Below, piece by piece: positions 7,560 to 16,941 of a stretch of 58,008 bases of DNA. Position 1 is the first letter of the stretch. Each line of letters starts with the position of its first letter. Source of the stretch: Dehalococcoidales bacterium. GTDB lineage: Bacteria > Chloroflexota > Dehalococcoidia > Dehalococcoidales > Fen-1064. Location of the stretch: positions 1 to 58,008 of the forward strand of contig JADHXC010000010.1 of assembly GCA_016783135.1 (NCBI GenBank), read 5' to 3'. Under the pieces are notes generated by a model, which did no database searches, was not told the origin of the DNA, and saw only the letters and a list, made by a program, of their open reading frames with translations. Position numbers and translations under genes: made by a program.

Positions 7560-10124
7560 ATGACTGATAATGATAAAACCGGAGACCAGCGTCTCCGGGA
7601 ACTGGAAACTCTGTACCTGCGTACAGCAGAACTTGAGGCATCCCGAACCGAGCTTAAACATATTAAGGAAGAGCTTCGTCAATCAGAGGAGCTACACCGC
7701 GTCACGCTCAGCAGCATCTCGGATGCTGTCTGCATGACTGACAACTCAGGAAACTTTACATTTATCAGCCCGAACGCAGAAGCTGTTTTTGGCTACTCCG
7801 TTGTGGAAGTGCATGGCCTGGGCAACATCACTAAGCTTCTGGGTGACATTCCCGTTGCGCCTGCTGAGTTGAAAGTCCGAAAAGAAGTGCGCAACATCGA
7901 GCGTGAGATTACTGACAAAGCCGGCAAGCGCCGCGTCATCCTCATCGATGTGAAAGGTGTTTCCATCAAAGATGGTAATGTGCTCTACTCCTGTCGCAAC
8001 ATCACCGACCCCAAACGGATCCAGGAAGAATTGCGCCGGCACCGTGACCATCTTGAAGAACTCGTTGAAGAACGTGCCGCTGAACTGAGGATAAGTAATG
8101 AGCAGCTTGAGCAGCGCAACAAGCTCCTCAGCGCTCTCAGCCGCGTGCAAACCCAATTCATCTCTGAGGCGGACCCCCGCCTCCTGTTCGATCATTTACT
8201 GGATGAGCTACTTTCCCTGACCGATAGCGAGTACGGTTTCATTGGTCAGGTCCTCTACAATTCCGATGGTGAACCATACCTGAAGACTCACGCAATCACC
8301 AATATTGCCTGGAGCGGTCGGTCAAACACTCTCTACGGAAGCGACGAGACCACCGGCATGGAGTTCCAGAACCTGAAGACCTTCATCGCTGCCGTAATGT
8401 CATCGGGGAAACACATAATTGCTCATGACCCGACCGCCGACTTCCGGGGGCGTGATGTTTCCGAAGGATACCCACGCCTGAACGCATTCCTTGGGCTTCC
8501 CCTGCACAACGGCAAGGGACTTATCGGCATGGTTGGCATCGGCAATCGTCCCACAGGATACGATGCCGTGCTGATAGAGTTCCTCCAGCCTTTCCTGGCA
8601 ACCTGCGGGAGTATCATAGAAGCCCACAGGAACATCCAGCAGCGCCGAGAGGCGGAAACCGAACTCGCTAAATCCGAGCGCAATTTCCGTAACTCTATTG
8701 ACAGTTCTCCACTGGGAACCTCCATTGTAACCAGGAGCGGCAAGCTTGTTTACGCCAATCAGGCTTTTCTTGATGTCTATGGTTATGACAGTATAGAGGA
8801 ACTGAAGGCAGTGCCCCTGATGCAACGCTATACGCCGCAGAGCTATGAGGAGCACCGCGAACGAAGGGCGAAGATGCGGTGGGGAGAGCCTTTGCCCGCT
8901 TCCTATGGACTGAGCATCGTCCGCAGGAAAGGTGAAATCCGGCATCTTTCTGTGTCCTGGAGCGGCATGCGATGGGATGGTGACCGGCGCTTTCTGGTGA
9001 TATACCAGGACATCACGGAACGCAAGAGGGCCGAGGAGATACTCCGTACCAACGAAGCAACCCTGACCAATGCCCAGCGCATTGCCCGTCTCGGGAACTG
9101 GGACTGGGATATCAAGAACAACACTATCCAGCTATCTGAAGAGGCATACCGTATTCTGGACCTGGACCCCGAGGCTCTCGTTGAGCCATACAAGGTCCTG
9201 TCTGACATCATCCATCCCGATGATAGAGAGAGTGCACAGAAGTCAGTTACCCGGGCCCTTTCCGAAGGCAGGCCTGATGACCATGACTACCGCATCGTTC
9301 GTCCCAATGGTTCTGAGGCTATGGTCCACGTGCGTAGTGAGGTTAAGTACGATGATAACGGAGAACCCGTCAGCGCTACAGGTACAATCCAGGACATCAC
9401 CGAGCTCCGCGACCTTGAGAGGAAGGTCATCGAGTACCAGGAACTGAACCGGGTTAAGACCAACCTCCTTTCCACGGTCTCCCACGAGTTGCGCACGCCA
9501 TTATCGATAATCAAGGGATACGCCACCCTCCTGCTGGACTACGATGAGAGACTGGTAAACGAGGAGAAACGCGAGTACCTGGAGTCGATAGACAGAGCCA
9601 CGAATCGCTTGACCGAGCTTGTGGACCATATTCTGGACATGTCTCGCCTGGAGTCAGGTCTGCTCCAGCTAGAACGCGTACCAACAGCAATCGCACAGCT
9701 GGCCCGGGAAGCGGTAGCTGAAGCCAAAGTCAGGGCACCTGGCCATAAGATACGATTAAAAATGGCAAGGAGATTGCCAAAGGTGAACCTTGACGCCAAG
9801 CGAATTCGGCAGGTACTGGATAATATCATTGACAACGCTGTCAAGTACTCCCCGGAGAAAACGACAATATCGGTGTCCGCCGAGCGGAAGGATAATGAAC
9901 TGGTGGTCAGCATCTCAGACCAGGGCGTAGGTATCCCGGCCAAAGACCTTGACAGGGTATTTGACCGTATGTTCCGCGTTGAACAGAGACTGACGCCAAC
10001 AGTTGATGGAGTTGGTCTGGGGCTGGCAATCTGCAAGGGACTCGTAGAGCAGCACGGGGGGCGCATCTGGATGGAAAGCGAAGAGGGTAAAGGAAGCACC
10101 TGCCACTTTACCTTACCAATCTAG
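7560..10124 (+). CDS. cytoplasmic PAS/GAF/PAS/PAS hybrid-sensing histidine kinase
   Basis: 854 aa from ATG 7560. Approximate domains: coiled coil 10-45, PAS 45-155, coiled coil 155-190, GAF 205-360, PAS 370-490, PAS 500-615, HisKA 630-700, HATPase 735-854. The phospho-acceptor His642 lies in the H box STVSHELRTPLSIIKGYA. The N box has Asn759 (DNIIDNAVKYS), G1 is DQGVGIP and G2 is GVGLGLAI. There are no membrane segments or signal peptide, so it senses an internal cue such as redox state or a small ligand. The partners are probably the receiver proteins directly downstream. A TTG at 7524 would add 12 residues but has no ribosome site. Confidence 0.95.
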   Translation: MTDNDKTGDQRLRELETLYLRTAELEASRTELKHIKEELRQSEELHRVTLSSISDAVCMTDNSGNFTFISPNAEAVFGYSVVEVHGLGNITKLLGDIPVAPAELKVRKEVRNIEREITDKAGKRRVILIDVKGVSIKDGNVLYSCRNITDPKRIQEELRRHRDHLEELVEERAAELRISNEQLEQRNKLLSALSRVQTQFISEADPRLLFDHLLDELLSLTDSEYGFIGQVLYNSDGEPYLKTHAITNIAWSGRSNTLYGSDETTGMEFQNLKTFIAAVMSSGKHIIAHDPTADFRGRDVSEGYPRLNAFLGLPLHNGKGLIGMVGIGNRPTGYDAVLIEFLQPFLATCGSIIEAHRNIQQRREAETELAKSERNFRNSIDSSPLGTSIVTRSGKLVYANQAFLDVYGYDSIEELKAVPLMQRYTPQSYEEHRERRAKMRWGEPLPASYGLSIVRRKGEIRHLSVSWSGMRWDGDRRFLVIYQDITERKRAEEILRTNEATLTNAQRIARLGNWDWDIKNNTIQLSEEAYRILDLDPEALVEPYKVLSDIIHPDDRESAQKSVTRALSEGRPDDHDYRIVRPNGSEAMVHVRSEVKYDDNGEPVSATGTIQDITELRDLERKVIEYQELNRVKTNLLSTVSHELRTPLSIIKGYATLLLDYDERLVNEEKREYLESIDRATNRLTELVDHILDMSRLESGLLQLERVPTAIAQLAREAVAEAKVRAPGHKIRLKMARRLPKVNLDAKRIRQVLDNIIDNAVKYSPEKTTISVSAERKDNELVVSISDQGVGIPAKDLDRVFDRMFRVEQRLTPTVDGVGLGLAICKGLVEQHGGRIWMESEEGKGSTCHFTLPI

Positions 10125-10142
10125 AAAAGGAGAGTCGCAAGT

Positions 10143-10565
10143 ATGGCGACCAGACACAAGGTCAAGACTGTCCTGGTCATCGAGGATGAGGCTGACATCC
10201 GGAACTTCGCCTTCCGAGTGTTGGAACTGGAAGGGTATCACGTTCTCCAGGCCAGCGATGGGAACGAGGGTCTGAGATTGGTCAGGAAAAATCGGGGGCT
10301 TTCTCTGGTGCTTCTGGACCTGAGGCTACCCGGACGCGACGGCTGGGTGGTGCTTCAGGAGATGAAGAAGGACCCTGAGCTCTCCGCGATACCTGTCGTC
10401 GTGTTTAGCGCCCTGGCAGCGGCATGGCAGCGGAGGAGAGCACTCGGCATGGGTGCCGCCGCTTACCTGACCAAACCAGTTGACGCCACCAGCCTGAAGC
10501 GGGCCGTTTCCTCCAAAGTACGCTGGGAAGGAGTGATGTCGGCATGTCGTCCAGAAAACCATTAG
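10143..10565 (+). CDS. single-domain response regulator (CheY-like receiver)
   Basis: 140 aa holding one receiver domain and no output domain. The acidic pair is Glu14/Asp15, the phospho-acceptor Asp59 (LLDLRLPGRDGW), the switch Ser89 and the conserved Lys111 in LTKP. AAAAGGAG precedes the ATG. It starts 18 bases after the kinase stop, and its end overlaps the next gene by 22 bases, so the three genes form one operon. It may shuttle phosphate or compete with the PhoB-type regulator for the kinase (inference). Confidence 0.93.
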   Translation: MATRHKVKTVLVIEDEADIRNFAFRVLELEGYHVLQASDGNEGLRLVRKNRGLSLVLLDLRLPGRDGWVVLQEMKKDPELSAIPVVVFSALAAAWQRRRALGMGAAAYLTKPVDATSLKRAVSSKVRWEGVMSACRPENH

Positions 10566-11248
10566 TGCTCGTCGTTGACGACGACGTGCGAATGTTGCGC
10601 ATGATGCGTCGGATACTCGAACTGGAAAACTACCGCATCGCCACTGCTGAGAATGCTGAAGCGGCCCTCGATGCATTCGACCGCGAGACCCCTGACCTGG
10701 TACTGCTTGATGTCATGATGCCCGGCATGGATGGATACACCGCCTGCCAGCGTATCCGCGAATTTTCACAGATTCCAATAATCATGGTGACGGCGCGGAG
10801 TATTGACGAAGAGAAGGTCCGGGGACTGGATGCAGGTGCCGATGATTATATCACTAAACCTTTCTCCGCCAGTGAGTTGACCGCCCGGGTCCGCGCACTA
10901 CTCAGGCGAGCCACTCTTCGAGATGAGATTCCGGAGCCGGTACTGAAGTGTGGTGACCTGGTAATTGACTTCGGCCGTCAGCGCGTCACCCTGGACGGTC
11001 AGTACCTGAACCTCACGGCGACGGAACACCGTCTGCTCTCATATCTGGCTCGTAACACGGACCGCATACTTACTCCGAATCAGATTCTTGAGAAAGTCTG
11101 GGGCGAGAAATACATCGGTGAGACTAACCTTCTCCAGGCAAACATTACGCGTCTTCGCAAGAGATTGAAGGATAGCGCGAAAAACCCCAAATATATTCTG
11201 ACACGTCCGGGAATCGGTTATATGATGGTGAAGAAACCGGAGCCATAA
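10544..11248 (+). CDS. PhoB/OmpR-family DNA-binding response regulator
   Basis: 234 aa. The receiver spans about 6-120 with acids Asp12-14, phospho-acceptor Asp56 (LLDVMMPGMDGY), Thr83 and Lys105 (TKPF). The winged-helix domain spans about 133-230 with LTATEHRLLSYLARN, the recognition region NLLQANITRLRKRL and the wing ending RPGIGYMM. Family members bind 11-bp-spaced direct repeats, as found upstream of this cluster and again before the next kinase gene. GGAAGGAG lies ahead of its ATG inside the preceding gene, suggesting coupled translation. Confidence 0.95.
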   Translation: MSSRKPLVLVVDDDVRMLRMMRRILELENYRIATAENAEAALDAFDRETPDLVLLDVMMPGMDGYTACQRIREFSQIPIIMVTARSIDEEKVRGLDAGADDYITKPFSASELTARVRALLRRATLRDEIPEPVLKCGDLVIDFGRQRVTLDGQYLNLTATEHRLLSYLARNTDRILTPNQILEKVWGEKYIGETNLLQANITRLRKRLKDSAKNPKYILTRPGIGYMMVKKPEP

Positions 11249-11319
11249 TGCGGACCGGTTCATCAGAGCGCCCCTCCCCTTCACAGCCTGCCCACTATCC
11301 TGCATCTTTGCCTTTGCGG

Positions 11320-11341
11320 TATTGTAAGGTTATTGTAAGGT
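11320..11341 (+). promoter_or_regulatory. 11-bp tandem operator TATTGTAAGGT x2
   Basis: TATTGTAAGGT occurs twice head to tail (11320-11330, 11331-11341), with a looser TTGTCAGG at 11354, two turns further on. It matches TATTGTCAG of the array before the first kinase. Location upstream of the second kinase gene suggests control by the PhoB-type regulator encoded just before it (inference). Confidence 0.5.
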
Positions 11342-11422
11342 TTTCACCCCTATTTGTCAGGTACCCGTTACCCCACTTCTCTAGCCTGTAAGTGGAAGCA
11401 TCATCTCACACAGGGAGATACT

Positions 11423-12175
11423 ATGGTTATTATGGATGCCCACCCGACCCGCCGGGATAATAAGCAAGCCATCCGCCCCGAGAACATGCTGGAGGAGATA
11501 CACATTGTCCGGGAGAATGAGCGCCGCAGGCTGTCAATCGAAATACATGATGGCGTTGCCCAGTGGATGATAGGCACTCTTTATCGCATTAAGGCCTGCC
11601 GCAGTCTTTTGCCTCAATCCGACTCAGACCACCTGAGGAACGAGCTTTCCGATATCGAGAGAACGCTCCAGAGAAGCGTCAAAGAACTCCGCCGTATCAT
11701 AGCCGACTTGCGTCCCTTCCCACTGGAAGAGTTGGGGCTTATCACCGCGCTACACCAGATGGCAGCTGTCCTTGAGGAAGAGACCATCAACTGTCGGTTT
11801 GAAGTAGATGGTGTGCTACCCGTACTTTCCCCTGCTGAAGAGAGGGCTACCTTCGGAATTGTCCAGGAAGCACTGACGAACGTCCGCAAGCATTCCAAGG
11901 CCACGCGTGTCAGTCTCCGGCTCCGCTTTCAGGAACAGACCATTTCCGTAGTGATAAAGGACAACGGCGTCGGCTTCAATCCCAAGAATATTGCCGATAA
12001 CCAGCTCCGACCCAGCCATATTGGACTCCTCGGCATGAAGGATACCGCGGCGCTGGTTGGTGCCTACCTGAAGATTCACAGCAGTCCGGGAAAGGGTACC
12101 TCGGTGAAATTCGCTTTTCCTCCCGCATCTGGACAGACGCACAAAAGACAGGAGATAGGTGAAGGGATTGTCTGA
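11423..12175 (+). CDS. NarL-type sensor histidine kinase without sensor domain
   Basis: 250 aa from ATG 11423, chosen for AGGGAG just upstream. A HisKA_3 dimerisation segment holds the phospho-acceptor His42 in RRRLSIEIHDGVAQWM. A GHKL ATPase domain follows, with NVRKHSKA (N box), KDNGVGF and GLLGMKDTAALVGA (G boxes). The N-terminal 30 residues contain no recognisable sensor domain and no membrane segment, so the signal must come through a partner protein. Its end overlaps the next gene by 17 bases, making a kinase-regulator pair. Confidence 0.93.
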   Translation: MVIMDAHPTRRDNKQAIRPENMLEEIHIVRENERRRLSIEIHDGVAQWMIGTLYRIKACRSLLPQSDSDHLRNELSDIERTLQRSVKELRRIIADLRPFPLEELGLITALHQMAAVLEEETINCRFEVDGVLPVLSPAEERATFGIVQEALTNVRKHSKATRVSLRLRFQEQTISVVIKDNGVGFNPKNIADNQLRPSHIGLLGMKDTAALVGAYLKIHSSPGKGTSVKFAFPPASGQTHKRQEIGEGIV

Positions 12176-12599
12176 CATCCGTGTACTCCTGGTCGATGAC
12201 TACGAGGTAGTACTGTTGGGATTGCGGCGAATGCTCGAGCTTGACGGCCGGATAAAGGTGGTCGGTGAGGCGAGCAACGGTGAGGAAGCTATTGCTAAGG
12301 CCGCCACGCTCCAACCCGATATCATCACCATGGACCTCAAGATGCCGGGGATGGATGGCATAACTGCAACCCGTCAGTTGAAGCAGGAGATGCCGAACGT
12401 ACATGTCCTGGCCATGACCATGTACGGTGATGAACTGATACAGGAAGCCATCGACGCGGGGGTATCCGGTTACATCCTCAAGGAAACCGATTGCGACCAG
12501 ATTATTCAGGCCATCCACCAGACATATGATGGCTTGCACCCCATGATACCACCGCTGAATCTCCGCCTGCCCGCAGAGTTCATTCCTATCAGTTCGTAA
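12159..12599 (+). CDS. receiver-only NarL/LuxR-type response regulator
   Basis: 146 aa from GTG 12159 (AGGAGA five to eight bases upstream). The receiver is complete: DD13-14, phospho-acceptor Asp59 (ITMDLKMPGMDG), Thr87 and Lys108 (GYILKET). This looks like the N-terminal half of NarL-family regulators, but the LuxR-type helix-turn-helix is missing; the protein ends in a proline-rich tail, HPMIPPLNLRLPAEF. I found no HTH remnant in the following bases in any frame. It may be a true single-domain regulator or a shortened gene. Confidence 0.9.
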   Translation: MKGLSDIRVLLVDDYEVVLLGLRRMLELDGRIKVVGEASNGEEAIAKAATLQPDIITMDLKMPGMDGITATRQLKQEMPNVHVLAMTMYGDELIQEAIDAGVSGYILKETDCDQIIQAIHQTYDGLHPMIPPLNLRLPAEFIPISS

Positions 12600-12720
12600 A
12601 CCCCACTACTCAGTTGCATAAATACCAGCTAGTATGTTCCGCGTGGTGAGACCCTTCGGCTCCGGCCTGCTGGCTTGCCAGCAGGTAACCTCAGGGTGGC
12701 ACGCCGTTGACATGTCATTC
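12600..12720. repeat. intergenic hairpin after regulator gene
   Basis: CCTGCTGGC-TT-GCCAGCAGG (12666-12685) is a perfect 9-bp stem with a two-base loop, set in GC-rich repeat-like sequence. It could act as a terminator for the signalling cluster, although there is no T-run. No gene is seen here. Confidence 0.45.
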
Positions 12721-12901
12721 TAGCAGGGTGATGAAAAACCCTTTCGACCATCCCCCTGACCCCCTTCCTGGCCAGGAAGGAGCCTTCTGCGGAAGGGGGG
12801 GAATATTATATCTGGGGGACACCCCCAGACCCCTGCCGGAAGGGGGCGCCTCTCAGAAGAGGCGGGGCCCCTCTGGACTTCCCTTTTTCAGCACCCTGCT
12901 A
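12721..12901. mobile_element. MITE-like element copy B
   Basis: 181 bases bounded by TAGCAGGGTGATGAAAAACC and the inverted CCTTTTTCAGCACCCTGCTA, which match at 18 of 20 positions. TA at both ends fits a TA target duplication, as in Tc1/mariner-IS630 elements. Inside is the perfect 18-base palindrome of CCTTCCTGG at 12763-12780, then smaller GC-rich hairpins. No coding capacity. Confidence 0.72.
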
Positions 12902-13035
12902 GAGCAAGCCTGCTGGTGAACCCAGCAGGGCGCAGAATCTGAATGTTGCGCAGATTTGTGCAACTAGATACTACTCTAATGCCTCGCCTGTAACGGCCAG
13001 GCTCCCCATCTCTGGTTTCCAAGTCTGAAACGCTC

Positions 13036-14766
13036 TCAATTAGACGGGATTACGGGCATATCGATATACGAGGCATAATCAGACTGGTGGTATATTGTCT
13101 GCACCGCAGGAATGCCCTCGGCATCCTCACCAAACGGATTTCCGGTATTCATGTTCCGGTCGATTCGCGGGAAATTACTGCTGGATACGTCTATCCGAAT
13201 ACGGTGCCCCCTACCAAAGACGATACTCGTCACCGCCAGGTCAATTATGTACTCGTAGATTTCTCCCGGGTTTACCGGTTCCGGTCGGAGTACAGATTTC
13301 CGGCACCGTGCCCTGATGCAGCCCTCGGCTATGTTGTACGCAGAACCATCCGGATAAACATCGATTAGCTTGGCCGTGAAATCGGTATCCCTTGCCGATG
13401 TCGACGCGAACAAGTGCAGCAACAGTGGGCCGGTGACCTCAATCTCTTCCTTGAGTTCCGGAGTGGTGTAGCACAGGACATCATTGCGCTTCTCTATCCG
13501 GGACTGGTCAAACGGACCCGGTATCAGGCTGCCTGTGGGAAGTATCCGGCCCCCGACATTGGGCACGGGGAATCTGGGGTCATAGATGTAGGCGTCCGCT
13601 GGTTCGGCACCCGGGGTATCCCTGCTGAGAAGGCCATTCCCAGCCGCCGTGTTAGAGCGGCCCTTGCTATGCAGGAAGAATCGTTGCCACTCGATCTGCG
13701 GCAGCGGCCAGGCATCGGCATTGCGCCACCGGTTTAGACCCATCACGAAGTAGCGAACCGGAGCCATTTTGCGGCCCTCTATCCCGCGCAGATGCCTGTC
13801 AAAGAAGTTAATGTGCCGTTCCATGGTGAAGGTGGCCATACTGGCCCCGGCCGGACCGAAATGGAGACCGCCAACGTAGGCCAGCAGATTACCGCCATGA
13901 GCCCAAGGTCCGCAAAGCACGTACTGCCCTTCCCGAGCGAGTTCGGTACCGCCATTCCCGCGCATCCCCAGGAAATTCTTGAACAGGCTACCAGAAAACA
14001 GGTCATACCAACCGGCGGCATGGAAGCAGGGAACCTTAACCCTGTGATACGGCCAGTGCAGGTCTTCTTCAGACTTCACATCAGGCGGAATAGCATCGGT
14101 CATACGTGCTCCGAAGGCCTGAGAAAGTCCCTCAAACTGGAAATGTGGCACCTCTTTGAGGGGCAGATACTCGTACACCTCGCTGAGATTGAACCTGGCG
14201 CGGTCCAGCATCTCCCGTGCCCCGGTAACGTCCTTACCCTGTTGCCTCTGTCTCTCCAGCATGTCAATCGCCATCGCAGTGAACCAGCTTATGGACTGCT
14301 CCAGGTCTATCGGGCCGCCAAGACGGGAATCACTCAGGGGGCCTGACGTTGTAATCTGAGGGGCAATTGCCTTCAGGTGAGGAGGGTCTTCTATTGCGGC
14401 CTGCCACTGGTTGCGGCCGAGGTAGGAGCCACCGAATGTGCCGACATTGCCATCACACCAGGACTCAGCAGCGACTGCTTCAATCGTGTCGTAGCCGTCA
14501 GCACCTTCCGGTGCTCCGGGCATGAACTCCCCTTCTGACGCAAACCTGCCCCGCGTGTCCTGTATCACGAAGGCATAGCCGGCGAAAGCGGCGTGCACCG
14601 CTGACAGAAAGTCGCTGTCACCTCCCATTACCTTACTATATGGGGTACGGACCACGATTGCCGGGTGTTTCTCGCTGTCATCGGGCCGGTATACGTCGGC
14701 CCGCAGCACAACTCCGTCCCTCATCGTCATCGGTATGTCCCGGTCGATACGAATCGAGTTTGCCAT
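13036..14766 (-). CDS. CocE/NonD family (S15-like) alpha/beta hydrolase
   Basis: 576 aa, typical of cocaine-esterase-type acyl hydrolases. The alpha/beta domain starts with MTMRDGVVLRADVYRP. TPYSK carries the oxyanion Tyr43. The nucleophile is Ser114 in TFGGSYLG, the acid probably Asp255 in AGWYDLF and the base His290 in GPWAHGG. The C-terminal third is the X-Pro dipeptidyl-peptidase-type jelly-roll domain (LHLFASTSARDTDFTAKL onward, ending IRIDVSSSNFPR). No signal peptide, so it likely acts on esters or amides inside the cell. AGAAGGAGGAGA precedes the ATG. Single gene convergent with nothing nearby; the substrate is unknown. Confidence 0.93.
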   Translation of the reverse strand: MANSIRIDRDIPMTMRDGVVLRADVYRPDDSEKHPAIVVRTPYSKVMGGDSDFLSAVHAAFAGYAFVIQDTRGRFASEGEFMPGAPEGADGYDTIEAVAAESWCDGNVGTFGGSYLGRNQWQAAIEDPPHLKAIAPQITTSGPLSDSRLGGPIDLEQSISWFTAMAIDMLERQRQQGKDVTGAREMLDRARFNLSEVYEYLPLKEVPHFQFEGLSQAFGARMTDAIPPDVKSEEDLHWPYHRVKVPCFHAAGWYDLFSGSLFKNFLGMRGNGGTELAREGQYVLCGPWAHGGNLLAYVGGLHFGPAGASMATFTMERHINFFDRHLRGIEGRKMAPVRYFVMGLNRWRNADAWPLPQIEWQRFFLHSKGRSNTAAGNGLLSRDTPGAEPADAYIYDPRFPVPNVGGRILPTGSLIPGPFDQSRIEKRNDVLCYTTPELKEEIEVTGPLLLHLFASTSARDTDFTAKLIDVYPDGSAYNIAEGCIRARCRKSVLRPEPVNPGEIYEYIIDLAVTSIVFGRGHRIRIDVSSSNFPRIDRNMNTGNPFGEDAEGIPAVQTIYHQSDYASYIDMPVIPSN

Positions 14767-14833
14767 GGTCTCCTCCTTCTAACGTACTTTGCCGAGTAAT
14801 CTACTGTTCCGCCGTTGACTGTCGATGCCTTAC

Positions 14834-14862
14834 ATTCTAACAGTCTCGACATGTGCCACCAA
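14834..14862 (-). promoter_or_regulatory. promoter of CocE/NonD hydrolase
   Basis: Minus strand TTGGTG-N17-TAGAAT, about 70 bases before the ATG at 14766. Confidence 0.45.
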
Positions 14863-14956
14863 TGATACAACATCCACGGTGCACAGACAAAGAGATGTAC
14901 TCACCTATCAGAGTAGTCCATAACCTGCCGCAGAAGTTGCTCAGATAGCAGTCGAT

Positions 14957-16201
14957 TCAGTCCCTAGTGCCCCTCAAGAAGAACGAGCAGACCACGGATA
15001 CAGTGACTATCGCCGCTCCGGCAGCAGTGAAGCTGGTATGAAAGCCAAACCGCTCAATGAGGTAACCCATCACCGGAGCGAGTATACCACCGGCTTCCAT
15101 ACCGACGAAGTAGTAGACTCCCAGTATCGTCGAACGCCGGCGCTCCGGTGTGTTGGCGATGATGAAAGACTCCGATGCCGGCATTCGGACATACATTGTG
15201 GCACCTATCACCAGCAACAGGGCACCCAGACCGACACCAAACGATGCCAGGTTCATCAAATAAATCAGTGGGCCGCTAACCAGAGATACTACCAGCACCA
15301 CTCGTACCTTACCGAGACGGTCCGAGAGGTAACCTCCCAGGGGGCTTGCCCACAGCCCGGCCGAGTAGATAATGGCCAGGTAGGTCGCTGCTGCTCCCTC
15401 ACTCACACCATGCTGGTCCACTATGAAGAGAGGTATAAACGCAACTATGGAGAAGACTATCGCCTGAGTTAATACCGTCAGGGCCATAAACGGCACCAGG
15501 CGGCGCCACCGGTTCGGCAGGGCTGGTTGTTCGCTGCCTTCTTCAACGACATCATCCTGAAGAACGGGGGCCCTGATGCGCCGTCCAAGGAGTACGAAAA
15601 ACACGACCCCGAATATTGCCGTGGGAATGGCCAGACCAAGGAATGAACCTCGCCAACCCCAGGCGGAGGCGATACCGGCAGCAATCAGCGGTGCCAGGAA
15701 GAAGCTCCCGCTGCCCCCCACCAGATGAAATCCGAGGGCACTACCGCGGTTTTCCGGTTTCACAGACGCCGAAATCAGGGGGGAGGCCGAAGGGTGGTAG
15801 CCACCGCCGGCAATACCCATCAGTACCAGGAATACAACCATCATGACAAAGGTCTGGGAAAGCCCAACCAGAACCCCGCCTAACGCGACCCCACAGATAC
15901 CTACGGTAATCAGTATCCGGGCACCGATACGGTCGGCGAGCCATCCGGCCGGTAGCTGCCCGAACCCATAGGCAAGGCTAAAGGCCGAAACTACCAGTCC
16001 GGCCTGGGTGTAGCTCAGACCAAAATCATCCCGGATAAAGGGCAGCATCGGCACCGGTAGTGCCGTTAGCAGGTGGTGGGCAAAGTGTGCCAGTACAAAG
16101 AGAGGTACCAGCCCTGAGAAAAACGTGCGCACCCTGGTTGTGAAAATAGCAGTATCCTTTCGAGGTATGTCCATCACGCCGGAGAAAACACGCTGTGACA
16201 C
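14957..16201 (-). CDS. MFS transporter
   Basis: 414 aa with about twelve hydrophobic segments. The MFS loop 2-3 motif is GWLADRIGARILIT, and the matching loop 8-9 motif GGYLSDRLGKVRVVL marks the second half. Segment 4 onward has MGIAGGGYHPSASPLIS, and segment 5 FHLVGGSGSF. Such proteins move small organic solutes using the proton gradient; the substrate is unknown. The start is uncertain: GTG at 16201 gives the full frame, ATG at 16174 is the alternative, and neither has a clear ribosome site. It is transcribed away from the next MFS gene. Confidence 0.9.
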   Translation of the reverse strand: MSQRVFSGVMDIPRKDTAIFTTRVRTFFSGLVPLFVLAHFAHHLLTALPVPMLPFIRDDFGLSYTQAGLVVSAFSLAYGFGQLPAGWLADRIGARILITVGICGVALGGVLVGLSQTFVMMVVFLVLMGIAGGGYHPSASPLISASVKPENRGSALGFHLVGGSGSFFLAPLIAAGIASAWGWRGSFLGLAIPTAIFGVVFFVLLGRRIRAPVLQDDVVEEGSEQPALPNRWRRLVPFMALTVLTQAIVFSIVAFIPLFIVDQHGVSEGAAATYLAIIYSAGLWASPLGGYLSDRLGKVRVVLVVSLVSGPLIYLMNLASFGVGLGALLLVIGATMYVRMPASESFIIANTPERRRSTILGVYYFVGMEAGGILAPVMGYLIERFGFHTSFTAAGAAIVTVSVVCSFFLRGTRD

Positions 16202-16941
16202 TGGTTGGTCGGCACCGGCACGCCCTCATTGTACGTCATTCCCACAGGTCCCAACAACAGTGTGTACTCCTCCGGTACATTAGTGACAGATAGTATAAAT
16301 GGCGATAATCCAAATAACGAAGATTAAGGGAAACACTTCGAGGCTAACCGTGCGTAATTCGTTTCCGACGTTATGTCTAAAGGAGTAGTTGTGTCTATTG
16401 CTCAACAGGATACCGGACCTTTCATATATCATATATGGTGACCCTATCGCCTTTATCCCCTTCCCCTTATCGAAGGGGAAGGGGAAGAATTATTAAAGAG
16501 GGGCGAAGCCCTTCTTTAACTCCCTCTTTTCATTCTGTCACTTTGAGCTTCCCTGCTGGCTTTGCTAGCAGGGAAGCTCAAAGTGGTCTCGGCCAGTTCC
16601 CGGATTGCGTGCCGCTGAAACCAGCGGCCTGTCGTTACACTCCTCGCAATGACATGGTGGGGGTACGGTTGCGTGCCGCTGCTGGCAGCGGCCCTCCACT
16701 CCGTTCTATTCAGAACCGCCATAGTGACACCATCATAGTCTCACCCATCCGTCTGAATGCAATCACAGCCGCCTTACGTGTGTAAATGGGGTACTCGTGT
16801 TGACGCTCAGCATCACTGGTCGGTATACTGTAGACACTGCTTGCCAGTGAGCTATTCATACCTCTCCGGCTGGAACACCCAGCCTCCCGGCTAGCGGACG
16901 CTGACACCCGTACCCTGTGATGGAGCACCCGGATTCGTTAT
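16202..16941. other. repeat-rich intergenic region
   Basis: No gene is seen in these 740 bases. At 16450-16530 GC-rich inverted segments such as CCCTTCCCCTT/AAGGGGAAGGG and AAAGAGGG/CCCTTCTTT resemble the inside of the MITE-like element but lack its ends. At 16539-16585 a long hairpin follows, then GCCGCTG/CAGCGGC stems around 16609-16690. A weak minus-strand promoter (TTGTTG-N18-TACAAT) lies upstream of the MFS gene ending at 14957. Confidence 0.5.
16539..16585. repeat. long perfect hairpin
   Basis: CACTTTGAGCTTCCCTGCT pairs with AGCAGGGAAGCTCAAAGTG, a 19-bp stem around a short GC-rich loop. It lies between two divergent genes, so it is not an ordinary terminator. It looks like a dispersed repeat unit. 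Confidence 0.65.
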
